Notes: generated from the sequence alone by a model not told the origin. DNA of 64,000 bases from Bacillus nitratireducens (GCF_001884135.1 NZ_MAOC01000077.1:111283-175282), one strand, 5' to 3'; shown: positions 16,107 to 26,767, numbered from the stretch's first letter. Translations and numbers: made by a program.

Positions 16107-16149
16107 AGTATATATGTAAAGGAAGCTTTACGTCAAGGTCCCTTTACAT
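16107..16149 (-). promoter_or_regulatory. Promoter and inverted-repeat operator of the XRE operon
   Basis: On the minus strand TTGACG (16136-16131) and TATACT (16112-16107) are spaced 18 bases apart. ATGTAAAGG (16114-16122) and CCTTTACAT (16141-16149) form a perfect inverted repeat that brackets the -35, and a third CTTTAC half-site lies at 16126-16131. A repressor bound here would block the polymerase. Confidence 0.65.
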
Positions 16150-16903
16150 TCACTTAGATTATTTTGCATTCTATTTATATAGAAGAAACTTTTTCAATTG
16201 AATCATGTCTATTTTGAAATGAAACATGGAACAATGTATATATCCGTTACTATATCTCCTCCCCATTTTTGTGAAAATTTAATATCTCCATATTTGTTTT
16301 ATCCTTTTAAACTATTTCATTCTTCTCCTTATTAGATGAAATGCGCTATTGTTTTTACGTTGTTTTTCGCCATATTTATAGAAACTAACGGTTTATGAAG
16401 CATTTTTTATGTTTAGCCACTTTTTTTGTAGAAATCCTTCATTTTCCTTTCGATATTTAACACTATCGAAATAAAGTTTACGCTAAATTCATAATTTTTT
16501 ATTTTTTATACTATATTCCGTTATATTGTTGTATAATATCAATGAAAGCGCTTATTATTTCAATATACATAATTCAAACTAATCTTTATCGAAACATTCT
16601 AACAATTTTACTTATATTTAAATGCAACAATTATAGTCATTAATGTAGGTATACCAAATATATCCACCCCATTTTTCTGTAAAATTACTTTATAACATGA
16701 AAGATTAACTTGGGTGATAAGTTATTGTGAATGTTTTTTTACAAAACAGATAAGTAATAGTGTTTGGTATTATGTAAATTATTGTAATAACATAAGAGTA
16801 AAGATAACATTTACATTAATTATTAGTTCATCAATTATTGAAAAAGAGCAAAATGCACCTTTTGTATAGGAAAAGGATTATATGCATTGGGAGGTTTAAA
16901 CAA
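16150..16903. other. Long AT-rich leader region of sucA
   Basis: About 750 bases without a convincing gene. It contains a TATAAT box at 16532-16537 on the plus strand and a cre-like sequence at 16542-16557. The ribosome binding site of sucA is at 16889-16893. No riboswitch fold was recognised. Confidence 0.45.
16532..16557 (+). promoter_or_regulatory. Candidate -10 box and cre-like site upstream of sucA
   Basis: TATAAT is followed five bases later by ATGAAAGCGCTTATTA, which matches the CcpA cre consensus except at the last two core positions. CcpA binding just after a -10 would repress the operon on glucose, as is known for odhAB in B. subtilis. The promoter is about 350 bases from the start codon, so the assignment is tentative. 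Confidence 0.4.
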
Positions 16904-19771
16904 ATGACGAGGAAGAATACAACGACAAACCCTTGGGCCAAGTTCCATGGTCCGAACCTTGGTTATGTTATTGAACAGTATGATCTTTACGTAACTGGAG
17001 CAGGTTCTGTTGATCCGGAATTACAAGAGCTTTTTGAAATTTTTGGAGCTCCTTCGTTTCAAGATGATGTCGTAACAGGGGACAACACAGCAACACATTT
17101 TTCTCCTCAAAACACAGGGAACATTGAAAAAATTCTTAAAGTCGTTCAACTTGTTGAACAGATTCGTTCTTTCGGGCATACGTTAGCTCACATCAATCCG
17201 ATGGAAGATGCTGCAAATGGACAATCTCTTCTTGAAAAAGCATTGAACGAACTGAGCGATGCTGATTTGAAAGCGATTCCAGCTAAAACAGTATGGCAAG
17301 ATGCACCAGAGGGTATTCACACTGCATTTGATGTAATTCATAGATTAAAAGACGTTTATACAAAATCTTTAGCTTATGAATTCTCACATATACAAGATAG
17401 TGAAGAACGCGCGTGGTTGCATCAAATGGTGGAATCAAATTCATTGCGTCAACCATTATCAAATAAAAAACGAACTGCTCTTTTAAAACGTTTAACAGCT
17501 GTTGAAGGTTTCGAGCAATTCTTGCATAAAACATTCGTTGGTCAAAAACGTTTCTCTATCGAGGGCGTTGATATGCTTGTACCTGTACTAGATGAGATTG
17601 TTTCAGAAGGTGCTAAAGGCGGCGTTGAAGATGTCATGATTGGTATGGCTCACCGTGGTCGTCTAAGCGTACTCGCTCACGTACTAGAAAAACCATATGC
17701 TCACATGTTTGCTGAGTTCAAACATGCAAAAATAGAAGGCGCAGTTGCAAATGCTGGCTGGACTGGCGACGTGAAATACCATTTAGGTAGAGAGCAAGTC
17801 GTTGGTAATGAAGAAGTTAGCACTCGCGTTACATTAGCAAATAACCCGAGTCATCTTGAGTTCGTTAACCCTGTTGTTGAAGGTTTCGCACGTGCAGCTC
17901 AAGAGAATCGTAAAAAATCTGGTCTTCCAGAACAAGATACTTCAAAATCATTCGTAATTTTAGTTCATGGTGATGCTGCATTCCCTGGTCAAGGTGTTGT
18001 GTCTGAAACACTCAACTTAAGCAGATTAAATGCATACCAAACTGGCGGAACGATTCATGTTATCGCTAATAATGCAGTCGGCTTTACGACTGATAGCTAT
18101 GATTCTCGTTCTACTAAATATTCAAGCGACCTTGCAAAAGGTTTCGATATTCCGATTGTTCACGTAAACGCTGATGATCCGGAAGCTTGTCTTGCTGCTG
18201 CTAACCTTGCGATCCAATATCGTACGTTGTTCAAAAAAGACTTCTTAATCGATTTAATCGGTTACCGCCGATATGGTCATAACGAAATGGATGATCCAGC
18301 AGTTACGCAACCACAAGTGTACAAAAAAATTAAAAATCACCCAACTGTAAGAGCAATTTATGCAGATCAATTACAATCTGCTGGCGTTCTGAATGCAGAT
18401 GAGGTTGAAACAATTACTCAGTTTATACAAGAGGAATTAAAGGCTGAATACGCACAAGTGCCACCAGCTGATACGAGCGCTGCAACAATTCACGTTAAAG
18501 TTCCAGAGGTTGTTGCAAAAGGAATTCAACCGATTGACACTGGTATTTCAATTGACTCACTTCGTGCAATTAATGAAGGACTATTATCTTGGCCTGAAGG
18601 CTTTAACGTATATCCAAAAGTGAAGAAAATTCTTGAGCGCCGTAAAGATGCTCTTGAAGAGAACGGTAAAATTGAATGGGCACTTGCTGAATCGTTAGCA
18701 TTCGCTTCTATTTTGCAAGAAGGTACGCCAATTCGTTTAACTGGTCAAGATTCACAGCGTGGTACATTCGCGCACCGTCATATCGTATTACACGATACTG
18801 ATACAAACGAAACATATTCACCATTACACCGTTTACCGAACATTAACGCATCATTCTCTGTTCATAACAGTCCATTATCAGAGGCTGCTGTTGTTGGTTA
18901 TGAATATGGTTATAACGTATTTGCTCCAGAAACTCTTGTTATGTGGGAAGCTCAATATGGTGACTTCTCAAATACTGCGCAGGCATTATTTGATCAATAT
19001 GTTTCAGCAGGAAGAGCAAAATGGGGTCAAAAATCTGGTTTAGTTCTTCTATTACCACACGGTTATGAAGGTCAAGGGCCAGAACACTCTAGTGCACGTC
19101 CAGAGCGTTTCTTACAATTAGCTGCTGAGAACAACTGGACAGTTGCAAACTTAACGAGCGCGGCACAATACTTCCATATTTTACGTCGTCAAGCATCTAT
19201 CTTAGGAACAGAAGCTGTTCGACCGTTAGTGCTTATGACGCCAAAGAGTTTATTACGTCATCCACTTACGCTTTCAACTGCTAGTCAGTTAAGCGAAGGA
19301 CGTTTCCAACCTGCTTTAGAACAAGAAAACCTTGGTACAAAACCAAATAAAGTAAAACGTCTTGTTTTAAGTACAGGTAAAATGGCGATTGACTTAGCTG
19401 CAGAAATTGAGTCTGGAAAACATGAGTACAACTTAGATGAAGTTCATGTTGTTCGTATTGAACAGTTGTATCCATTCCCTGCTGAAAAAGTTCAATCTAT
19501 TATTAAACGCTTTAAAAACTTAGAAGAAATTATTTGGGTTCAAGAAGAACCTCGTAATATGGGCGCATGGCATTACATGGCTCCAATTCTGTTCGAACTA
19601 GCTGGAGATAAAGTGAAAACAGGTTACATTGGACGCCCGGATCGTTCTAGCCCATCTGGTGGCGATCCATTCGCTCACAAAGCTGAGCAAGAACTAATTG
19701 TTGCACACGCTTTAGATGTGAAGTACAACTTCCGTCAAGATAAACAAGAAATTGAAGTTTTCAGCAACTGA
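16904..19771 (+). CDS. sucA: 2-oxoglutarate dehydrogenase E1 component
   Basis: A 955-residue thiamine-diphosphate-dependent E1 (also odhA). It decarboxylates 2-oxoglutarate and passes the succinyl group to the lipoyl domain of E2 in the TCA cycle. Recognisable parts include the N-terminal segment ([18 protein letters not shown]), the conserved [13 protein letters not shown], the ThDP/Mg site [11 protein letters not shown], and the C-terminal half with [10 protein letters not shown] and [14 protein letters not shown]. The start is the ATG at 16904 with GGGAGG upstream; a TTG-started extension to 16838 is not conserved-looking. It is followed by sucB 130 bases downstream, with a strong hairpin between. 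Confidence 0.97.
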   Translation: MTRKNTTTNPWAKFHGPNLGYVIEQYDLYVTGAGSVDPELQELFEIFGAPSFQDDVVTGDNTATHFSPQNTGNIEKILKVVQLVEQIRSFGHTLAHINPMEDAANGQSLLEKALNELSDADLKAIPAKTVWQDAPEGIHTAFDVIHRLKDVYTKSLAYEFSHIQDSEERAWLHQMVESNSLRQPLSNKKRTALLKRLTAVEGFEQFLHKTFVGQKRFSIEGVDMLVPVLDEIVSEGAKGGVEDVMIGMAHRGRLSVLAHVLEKPYAHMFAEFKHAKIEGAVANAGWTGDVKYHLGREQVVGNEEVSTRVTLANNPSHLEFVNPVVEGFARAAQENRKKSGLPEQDTSKSFVILVHGDAAFPGQGVVSETLNLSRLNAYQTGGTIHVIANNAVGFTTDSYDSRSTKYSSDLAKGFDIPIVHVNADDPEACLAAANLAIQYRTLFKKDFLIDLIGYRRYGHNEMDDPAVTQPQVYKKIKNHPTVRAIYADQLQSAGVLNADEVETITQFIQEELKAEYAQVPPADTSAATIHVKVPEVVAKGIQPIDTGISIDSLRAINEGLLSWPEGFNVYPKVKKILERRKDALEENGKIEWALAESLAFASILQEGTPIRLTGQDSQRGTFAHRHIVLHDTDTNETYSPLHRLPNINASFSVHNSPLSEAAVVGYEYGYNVFAPETLVMWEAQYGDFSNTAQALFDQYVSAGRAKWGQKSGLVLLLPHGYEGQGPEHSSARPERFLQLAAENNWTVANLTSAAQYFHILRRQASILGTEAVRPLVLMTPKSLLRHPLTLSTASQLSEGRFQPALEQENLGTKPNKVKRLVLSTGKMAIDLAAEIESGKHEYNLDEVHVVRIEQLYPFPAEKVQSIIKRFKNLEEIIWVQEEPRNMGAWHYMAPILFELAGDKVKTGYIGRPDRSSPSGGDPFAHKAEQELIVAHALDVKYNFRQDKQEIEVFSN

Positions 19772-19792
19772 AAATAACAATGAGTTTTTCCG

Positions 19793-19827
19793 GCTCGACT
19801 TGGGCAGAGTATCTGCCCAAGTCGAGC
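19793..19827 (+). promoter_or_regulatory. Intercistronic 16-bp hairpin between sucA and sucB
   Basis: GCTCGACTTGGGCAGA and TCTGCCCAAGTCGAGC pair perfectly around a 3-base loop (GTA). No U-tract follows, so it is not a normal intrinsic terminator. It may adjust the E1:E2 ratio through partial termination or by protecting or processing the mRNA. Confidence 0.7.
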
Positions 19828-19900
19828 TAACAAATGGAGATTACCGAAGATTAAAGAAGACAAAACACACCGTTAGGCAAATAAGGGGAGGACATTTAAA

Positions 19901-21160
19901 ATGATCGAAATTAAAGTACCTGAGCTTGCAGAATCTATTACCGAAGGAACTATCTCACAATGGCTTATCAACGTAGGCGACAAAGTTGAGAAAGGTGGCA
20001 GCGTTGTTGAGCTTGAGACTGACAAAGTCAATGTAGAAATCATTGCAGAAGATTCAGGTATTGTATCGAAGTTACTAGGCGAACCTGGGGATACAGTTGA
20101 AGTTGGCGCAACTATCGCAATTTTAGATGCAAACGGAGCACCAGTTGCAGTAAGTACACCTGCACCATTGGCTGAGCAACCAAAACAAGAAACTACTGAA
20201 GCACCGAAAGCAGAAGCTCCAAGTGCTGAACAAAATAAAGCGTTGCAAGGTTTACCAAATACAAATCGTCCTATCGCATCACCAGCTGCTCGCAAAATGG
20301 CTCGTGAATTAGGAATCGACTTAAACGATGTACGCAGCACAGATCCACTTGGACGTGTGAGACCACATGATGTACAAGCTCATGCTGCAGCACCAACAGA
20401 AGCACCAGCTGCTCCAAAAAGTCCAGCTCCTGCTCCAGTTGCAAAAACTGAATTCGAAAAACCAGTTGAGCGTGTGAAAATGTCCCGCCGCCGTCAAACA
20501 ATTGCAAAACGTCTTGTAGAAGTTCAACAAACATCTGCAATGTTAACAACATTTAACGAAGTTGATATGAGTGCGATCATGGAATTACGTAAAGAACGCA
20601 AAGATGCTTTCGAGAAAAAACATGATGTGCGTCTTGGCTTCATGTCATTCTTCACAAAAGCAGTTGTTGCAGCATTAAAACAATTCCCATTATTAAATGC
20701 TGAAATTCAAGGCGATGAGCTTATCATTAAAAAATTCTATGATATCGGTATTGCAGTAGCAGCTCCAGATGGATTAGTTGTTCCAGTTGTACGTGATGCT
20801 AACCAATTGAACTTCGCTGAAATTGAAAGCGAGATTCGTAATTTAGGTCTAAAAGCACGTGATAACAAACTTTCATTAAAAGAGCTACAAGGTGGTACAT
20901 TTACAATTACAAACGGTGGTGTATTCGGTTCTCTAATGTCTACACCAATCCTAAATAGCCCACAAGTAGGTATTCTAGGAATGCATAAAATCCAAGTACG
21001 CCCAGTTGCGATTGATAACGAGCGTATGGAAAACCGTCCGATGATGTACCTTGCACTATCTTACGATCACCGTATTGTTGATGGTAAAGAAGCAGTTAGC
21101 TTCCTTGTTGCTGTTAAAGATATGCTTGAAGATCCAAAATCATTATTATTAGAAGGTTGA
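19901..21160 (+). CDS. sucB: Dihydrolipoamide succinyltransferase E2 component
   Basis: A 419-residue E2 (odhB). Domains in order: lipoyl domain with the modified Lys in ETDKVNVE near residue 43, an Ala/Pro-rich linker, a peripheral subunit-binding domain ([18 protein letters not shown]), a second Ala/Pro linker, and the catalytic acyltransferase domain ending in [12 protein letters not shown] with the active-site His and Asp. Start ATG has GGGGAGGA upstream. It forms the core of the 2-oxoglutarate dehydrogenase complex with sucA and a shared E3 encoded elsewhere. Confidence 0.97.
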   Translation: MIEIKVPELAESITEGTISQWLINVGDKVEKGGSVVELETDKVNVEIIAEDSGIVSKLLGEPGDTVEVGATIAILDANGAPVAVSTPAPLAEQPKQETTEAPKAEAPSAEQNKALQGLPNTNRPIASPAARKMARELGIDLNDVRSTDPLGRVRPHDVQAHAAAPTEAPAAPKSPAPAPVAKTEFEKPVERVKMSRRRQTIAKRLVEVQQTSAMLTTFNEVDMSAIMELRKERKDAFEKKHDVRLGFMSFFTKAVVAALKQFPLLNAEIQGDELIIKKFYDIGIAVAAPDGLVVPVVRDANQLNFAEIESEIRNLGLKARDNKLSLKELQGGTFTITNGGVFGSLMSTPILNSPQVGILGMHKIQVRPVAIDNERMENRPMMYLALSYDHRIVDGKEAVSFLVAVKDMLEDPKSLLLEG

Positions 21161-21177
21161 TAGATTATTAATCTATT

Positions 21178-21213
21178 AAAGGCTGTAGAATGAATCATTC
21201 TACAGCCTTTTTT
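21178..21213 (+). terminator. Terminator of sucAB
   Basis: AAAGGCTGTAGAATG and CATTCTACAGCCTTT form a perfect 15-bp stem with loop AAT, followed by a T-run. Strong intrinsic terminator. Confidence 0.92.
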
Positions 21214-21285
21214 TATTGTGTTCATACGGGACAAATTACATGACATAAGCTAATAATGTATGCCTAAAGCGTAAGGGGGATAAAC

Positions 21286-23205
21286 ATGAATAACCTTCCA
21301 GTTCATGCAAAACTTAAAGCAAATAAGGATACTTTCTTCCTCCCCGATTCAAACGGGGGTGTTTACTTTCGAAATAACTCCAGTTCATTCCGTATGGATG
21401 GTGATGGAATTTATGACTGGATTGAGAAATTAATGCCTATGTTTAACGGTAATCATTCTTTGACAGAAATAACCGATGGTCTCCCTCTCCCCTATCAAAA
21501 TCGTGTATTTGAAATTGGAGAGATTTTATATGAAAATGGTTTCGTCCGTGATGTAAGTCAAGATGCTCCTCATGAATTAAACAGTGCGTTACTCGACAGG
21601 TACGCTTCTCAAATTGAATTTTTAGAAGCCGATTCTCATTCAGGTGCTTTAAAATTCGAGACGTACCGTGCGGCAAATGTCCTTATAATTGGTTCTGGGG
21701 ATATGCTTACTTCCTTAGTTTCTTCTTTACTAGAATCCGGATTACCTAAATTTCATTATCTTGTCACAGATTATGCGGAAACAAATTACGCTCGAATTCA
21801 TGAGCTAGTAGAACGTGCACATGAACTTGATGACAATGTATTTATTCAAGAAATAGATACGACAACGGATCGTCCTTTACATGAAGTATTCGAGCCTTTC
21901 GACTGGATTTTATACGTTTCTCAAAATGGAGATATTGAAAGTTTAAGAGCAATACATGCTATTTGTAGAGATGAGGGAAAAAATTTCATACCAGCTGTTT
22001 GCTTATCAAGAGTCGGTTTAGCTGGTCCTGTCGTAATAGCAGATCGTGAAGAATGCTGGGAATCCGCATGGCATCGTCTACACGAAACTACTTTACAAAA
22101 TGAAAATCCGCCAGAGCCTTTCTCACCAATCCCATCTGCAATGTTAGCAAATGTTATCGTTTTTGAATTGTTTAAACATGTCGCTGACGATTTACACCGG
22201 CAGCATAATCCTCAATTCTTTTTATTAAACTTTGAAACACTTGAAGGAAAGTGGCACCCTTTTATAAAGCATCTTCTCGCAACCGATGAAACCTTTACAA
22301 TTGATACAGTGCAAAATCTTCAAGAAAACCTTGCCCATCGTTCTGGACAATATACTTCAACTGAACTTTTTCGTTTTTTTGATACATTAACTTCTAAAGA
22401 AGCTGGCATATTCCACATGTGGGATGAACAAGATTTGCACCAATTACCTTTATCACAATGCTATATTCAAGTTGCAAATCCATTATCAGACGGACCTACC
22501 TCTCCCCTTCCTACTATAACTTGTGGTGGTTTAACTCATAATGAAGCACGCCGCGAAGCTGGTTTAACAGGAGTTGAAACGTATGTAGCTGAAATGATTC
22601 ATCGTCTTATCCCCGAACATACTGATATCGGTATTGGTGCTGGGGAAACGATGACAGAAGGTGTATACCGTGCACTGCAAAAACATTTAAATAATAAGTT
22701 GTGTGAACGCCAATCACATATGCTAGAAGAAGTTACAGAGCTTGATTTAACCGAAATTCATGATAAACATTGTAGGTTTTACTATGATGCTCTCTCTACA
22801 ATTCATGAGATACCTAAAGTGGGAATGAGTGAGGAGTTACTCGGTTTTCCTGTCATTTGGATCGGCATAAATGATAGATGGTACGGTGCGGCAAATATTA
22901 ATATAACATTGGCGTTAAGAAACGCTCTGCAACAAGCACTCCTTCATATTCAAAATGAAGAGATTCCTTATAAAGCTAATATTTTGCCGGAATCATCCGT
23001 TGTTTTATATAGTACGGATTCTGTTAGAGTAGCAATACAAGAAGAGGAAGAGATTCCAGGCGTACAGTCTTTACAAGTTGCCTTACAAAATTTAGCAGAA
23101 AATAATTTTTATCCATTCGTTTTTGATTTAGCTATTGAATCATTTTTAAGAGACAACTTAGACGGTGTATACGGGGTATTAATTGCAAAGGAGGACGGTC
23201 TATGA
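21286..23205 (+). CDS. Thiazole-containing bacteriocin maturation protein (ThiF-like)
   Basis: A 639-residue protein of the type annotated in the B. cereus group as a putative thiazole-containing bacteriocin maturation protein. Residues 1-95 resemble a PqqD-like peptide-binding (RRE) fold. Residues about 125-300 form a ThiF/E1-like Rossmann domain (ANVLIIGSGDMLTSLV), and the C-terminal 230 residues resemble part of a YcaO domain (TCGGLTHNEARREAGLTGVETYVAEMIHR). It probably binds the precursor leader and helps the cyclodehydratase. It overlaps the next gene by 4 bases and heads the maturation operon. A strong ribosome binding site (AAGGGGGA) precedes ATG 21286. No adenylation activity can be claimed. 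Confidence 0.85.
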   Translation: MNNLPVHAKLKANKDTFFLPDSNGGVYFRNNSSSFRMDGDGIYDWIEKLMPMFNGNHSLTEITDGLPLPYQNRVFEIGEILYENGFVRDVSQDAPHELNSALLDRYASQIEFLEADSHSGALKFETYRAANVLIIGSGDMLTSLVSSLLESGLPKFHYLVTDYAETNYARIHELVERAHELDDNVFIQEIDTTTDRPLHEVFEPFDWILYVSQNGDIESLRAIHAICRDEGKNFIPAVCLSRVGLAGPVVIADREECWESAWHRLHETTLQNENPPEPFSPIPSAMLANVIVFELFKHVADDLHRQHNPQFFLLNFETLEGKWHPFIKHLLATDETFTIDTVQNLQENLAHRSGQYTSTELFRFFDTLTSKEAGIFHMWDEQDLHQLPLSQCYIQVANPLSDGPTSPLPTITCGGLTHNEARREAGLTGVETYVAEMIHRLIPEHTDIGIGAGETMTEGVYRALQKHLNNKLCERQSHMLEEVTELDLTEIHDKHCRFYYDALSTIHEIPKVGMSEELLGFPVIWIGINDRWYGAANINITLALRNALQQALLHIQNEEIPYKANILPESSVVLYSTDSVRVAIQEEEEIPGVQSLQVALQNLAENNFYPFVFDLAIESFLRDNLDGVYGVLIAKEDGL

Positions 23206-25151
23206 TTCAAAATATATTACTTACAGGAGATGGCCTACTTGCAGACTATGTACATGATCAATTATGCAAACAATATTCCATCATTCGCCAACATACAATT
23301 ACAGACGAAATGCCTGAAAATATTCACCTCGCTCTCATATTACATGACGGCTCTCCTTCTACTATTCATCATGATGCTGAGCTGACATTTCGTTCGAACC
23401 ATATTCCGTGGCTTCGTGCATTTACTTCATTTGGTGAAGGCGTTATCGGTCCTTACATTGACCCTCTTGCAACGGGATGTACCCATTGTGCCGATGGACG
23501 ACGCTTTATCGCTGGATTTGATCAAAAAGAAATGTGGGAACTACAGCGGAAATATGCGTTAAAAGCGGATAACGAGACGAGGCGTGATGTACGCGCTACT
23601 CAAAATGGTATGTTACAAATGTGCCAGCTCATTCATGCTGAAACGGAGAAAATATTAGCTCACGGACATTCTTCTTTAGAAAATGAACTCATTTTACTAA
23701 ACTTACAAACTCTGCAATGTATGCGGCATTCGTTCCTTCCAGATCCTCTCTGTCCGGTATGTAGTAATTTACCTGATGATACTGCGGATGCGGCAGAGAT
23801 TTCTTTACAACCGAGCTTAAAAACAAGTAATGAAGCGTATCGCTGTCGTTCTATTCATGAGCTAAACACATTTTTAACGAGAGACTATTTAGATTACCGG
23901 ACTGGTATTTTGAATGGAAAAATGCAGCATTCTTTATTACCATTTGCTGACGTCATTATAAACATGCCGTTACTGTTCGGAAATGAAGGTGTTGCAGGCC
24001 GAACTCATTCATTTGCACTGAGTGAGGCAACTGCTATTTTAGAAGGTTTAGAACGATATTGCGGTATGTCACCTCGCGGGAAAAAGACAAATGTGCATGG
24101 TAGTTTTCATGATTTAGAGGATCATGCACTGAATCCCCTCACACTCGGTGTACATACAAATGAACATTACAACCGTGATAGTTTTCCGTTTAAACCATTT
24201 GATCCTGATTATGAGCAAAACTGGGTATGGGGATATTCTTTATCACAAAACAGGCCCCTTTTAGTTCCAGAATCAATCGCTTATTATAGCCTCGGTCATC
24301 GAGATGCTTTCGTATATGAAACATCAAATGGATGTGCAATTGGTGGTAGTTTAGAAGAAGCAATTTTTCACGGCATTTTAGAAATTGTAGAGCGTGACGC
24401 CTTTTTACTCACTTGGTATACAGAATTACCTCTTCCCCGTCTTGATCTTAATTCAGCAAATGATACAGAATTACAATTAATGATCCAGCGGTTACACACG
24501 ATTACGGGGTATGAATTATACGCTTTTAACGCGACGATGGAACATGGCATCCCGAGCTTATGGGTCATTGCAAAAAATACGCGTGACACTGGAATGAACG
24601 TTGTTTGTGCGGGAGGCGCTCATTTAGACCCCATCCGAGCTCTAAAAAGTGCGATCCACGAAATTGCTGGCATGTTACTTATAACAGATGAAGAGCTTGA
24701 ACAAAAAAGAGAGAAATATGAAAACTGTTTACAAGATCCATATCTTGTTTCGCAAATGGAAGATCATAGTATGCTGTACGGATTGAAAGAAGCAGAAGAA
24801 CGTCTTCACTTCCTTTTACGTGAAGATTCTCCGGTGCAAACGTTTCAAGAAATGAGGGCATTACAATCATTTGATATGGATTTAACATCTGATCTTCATC
24901 AACTTTTAAACAGGTTACATCAATCCGGACTTGAAGTAATCGTTGTAGATCAAACCGTTCCCCTTATAGAAAAGAACGGCTTACATTGTGTAAAAGTAAT
25001 AATTCCAGGCATGTTACCGATGACGTTCGGTCACCATCTCACTCGGGTTACAGGATTAGATAGAGTGTATACCGTACCGATGACACTTGGATATTGTGCT
25101 GAGCCTTTAACGAATGAAAGTTTAAATCCACATCCGCATCCTTTTCCATAA
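23202..25151 (+). CDS. YcaO-family thiazole/oxazole cyclodehydratase (SagD type, fused C-D)
   Basis: A 649-residue fused cyclodehydratase. The N-terminal 200 residues form a ThiF-like scaffold with two Cys pairs (GCTHC, CPVC) that should bind a structural zinc. The YcaO domain follows with SEATAILEGLERYCG and SLEEAIFHGILEIVERDAF, the residues that bind ATP and Mg. The C-terminus ends in the Pro-rich PHPHPFP, the PxPxP-type tail typical of azoline-forming YcaO enzymes. It uses ATP to turn Cys, Ser or Thr of a precursor peptide into azolines. ATG overlaps the previous stop. The catalytic set looks complete. Confidence 0.92.
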   Translation: MIQNILLTGDGLLADYVHDQLCKQYSIIRQHTITDEMPENIHLALILHDGSPSTIHHDAELTFRSNHIPWLRAFTSFGEGVIGPYIDPLATGCTHCADGRRFIAGFDQKEMWELQRKYALKADNETRRDVRATQNGMLQMCQLIHAETEKILAHGHSSLENELILLNLQTLQCMRHSFLPDPLCPVCSNLPDDTADAAEISLQPSLKTSNEAYRCRSIHELNTFLTRDYLDYRTGILNGKMQHSLLPFADVIINMPLLFGNEGVAGRTHSFALSEATAILEGLERYCGMSPRGKKTNVHGSFHDLEDHALNPLTLGVHTNEHYNRDSFPFKPFDPDYEQNWVWGYSLSQNRPLLVPESIAYYSLGHRDAFVYETSNGCAIGGSLEEAIFHGILEIVERDAFLLTWYTELPLPRLDLNSANDTELQLMIQRLHTITGYELYAFNATMEHGIPSLWVIAKNTRDTGMNVVCAGGAHLDPIRALKSAIHEIAGMLLITDEELEQKREKYENCLQDPYLVSQMEDHSMLYGLKEAEERLHFLLREDSPVQTFQEMRALQSFDMDLTSDLHQLLNRLHQSGLEVIVVDQTVPLIEKNGLHCVKVIIPGMLPMTFGHHLTRVTGLDRVYTVPMTLGYCAEPLTNESLNPHPHPFP

Positions 25152-25170
25152 TTCATAGCGAGGGGGAAAT

Positions 25171-26736
25171 TTGATGCAACCTGATACTTTTTTACATCAT
25201 CTCCATTTTTCTATTAATGAAATTATGTCGTCCGATAAAGAGATTGACTGGGAAGACGCACCACTTCCTTATAAATTATATCGAAATTTACCAGTAATCC
25301 CTCTCTCTTTAGAAATCCCATTAACTTTGCGGAATTCTTCTACTAAACCTAACTTAGAGGAAATCGGTCATTATCTTTGGTACTCATTTGGTTTAACACA
25401 ATTATGTCAGCCTACTACTAACCTAGAAAATAATAAAACAACGACTCTATTTCGAAGATTCATCCCTTCTGGGGGTGCTTTATATCCAAATGAATTATAT
25501 ATATATTTAAAAATTGATCATTATCCAGACGGCATTTATCATTATGACGCCGCGCATCACCGTCTTATCTTACTTCGTGAAGGAAATTTTGATTCTTATC
25601 TTACAGAAGCACTCGGCAATCGTTGTAACATACATTCTTGTTTTGGAGCAGTATTCGTATCCACTATGTTTTGGAAAAACTTCTTTAAATACAATAACTT
25701 TTCATACCGGCTTCAAGGGTTAGATAGTGGTGTTCTAATCGGGCAATTACTTGAATGCGCAAAACAATTCGGTTATACCAATGGTGTATATTTTCAATTT
25801 CTAGACCGGGCAATGAATCATTTACTTGGACTGTCAGAAGGTGAAGAAAGTGTGTATGCTGTTATTCCTTTAAGTACAGAACCGAATACAGATTGGTTTC
25901 ACGATAATCATCACGAAAATAAAACTATTACTTCTCATGACTTGTTGCAGCAAATCCCGCCTTTAACACATGAGCATTTCGTTCGCTCAAAGCATGTAGA
26001 TGAATATCCGATGATAACAAAAGTTAACGCAGCTTCTATGATTGAATCGACAGAACACTTCCAAACATTAACTCAAGAAAATCGACAGCAATACAGTGCA
26101 CACGCTGTACAGCTACCTAAAGTGGAACGTTTATCCTATGATTTCTTACATCTTTGTAAAAAACGATATTCACCTGATTCTGACTTCATTTTAACGAAAT
26201 GGGATGCAGCCGAGCTCGCTACTTTACTACAAGAAGCGAGCCTCTCCTTCCCTTATTACAACGACCTTGATGGCAAGTATGTAAATGAAAACGCACGAGT
26301 CTCACTATACGGATGTTTTTATAACGTAAAAGACATAGAAAACGGCGCTTACGCTTATAACAGCAGGTCACATTCCATACAGCCAATTCGGTACGGAGAC
26401 CTTCGTCATCCGCTTCAATCTAGTATGACGATGGATAACGTAAATCTTTTTCAAGTACCACTTTGTCTACATGTAATCGGAAATAAAGATTACTATACAC
26501 ATACATTAGGTTATAGAGGATATCGCATTCATCAAATGGAAGCTGGTATACTCGTTCATAAACTCGTTTTTGCAGCGACTGCGATGGGAATGGGTGGGCA
26601 TCCTTTACTGAGTTTTGATACAAATTCATGTGATCAGTTGTACGGGATAGATGCTGGAAATGAAACGTCTCTCATTCAAATTCCTGTTGGGGCATATCGA
26701 GCGCGGAATTGGCTAAAAGGGTATTTGTATAATTAG
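25171..26736 (+). CDS. SagB-type azoline dehydrogenase
   Basis: A 521-residue protein of two nitroreductase-like halves. The first half includes FRRFIPSGGALYPNELYIY and GLDSGVLIGQLLECA. The second half includes YRGYRIHQMEAGILVHKLVFAATAMGMGGHPLLSF. This is the fold of FMN-dependent SagB dehydrogenases, which oxidise azolines to thiazoles and oxazoles. The start at 25174 (second ATG) may be the true one, as GAGGGGGAAATTTG lies just upstream; the frame opens 3 bases earlier. It is the third enzyme of the maturation cluster and ends at a strong terminator. Its partner precursor is not in the window. Confidence 0.88.
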   Translation: MMQPDTFLHHLHFSINEIMSSDKEIDWEDAPLPYKLYRNLPVIPLSLEIPLTLRNSSTKPNLEEIGHYLWYSFGLTQLCQPTTNLENNKTTTLFRRFIPSGGALYPNELYIYLKIDHYPDGIYHYDAAHHRLILLREGNFDSYLTEALGNRCNIHSCFGAVFVSTMFWKNFFKYNNFSYRLQGLDSGVLIGQLLECAKQFGYTNGVYFQFLDRAMNHLLGLSEGEESVYAVIPLSTEPNTDWFHDNHHENKTITSHDLLQQIPPLTHEHFVRSKHVDEYPMITKVNAASMIESTEHFQTLTQENRQQYSAHAVQLPKVERLSYDFLHLCKKRYSPDSDFILTKWDAAELATLLQEASLSFPYYNDLDGKYVNENARVSLYGCFYNVKDIENGAYAYNSRSHSIQPIRYGDLRHPLQSSMTMDNVNLFQVPLCLHVIGNKDYYTHTLGYRGYRIHQMEAGILVHKLVFAATAMGMGGHPLLSFDTNSCDQLYGIDAGNETSLIQIPVGAYRARNWLKGYLYN

Positions 26737-26767
26737 AAGCACGCCGGTTGATGGCGTGCTTTTTTTA
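26737..26767 (+). terminator. Terminator of the bacteriocin maturation operon
   Basis: AAGCACGCC and GGCGTGCTT pair around GGTTGAT and are followed by TTTTTT. It separates the SagB gene from the methyltransferase, which probably has its own promoter. Confidence 0.9.

Noticed and set aside
19873-20340. Minus-strand 155-codon frame opposite sucB
   Set aside because: It is the mirror of the Ala/Pro-rich sucB linker and shows biased composition with no start signals.
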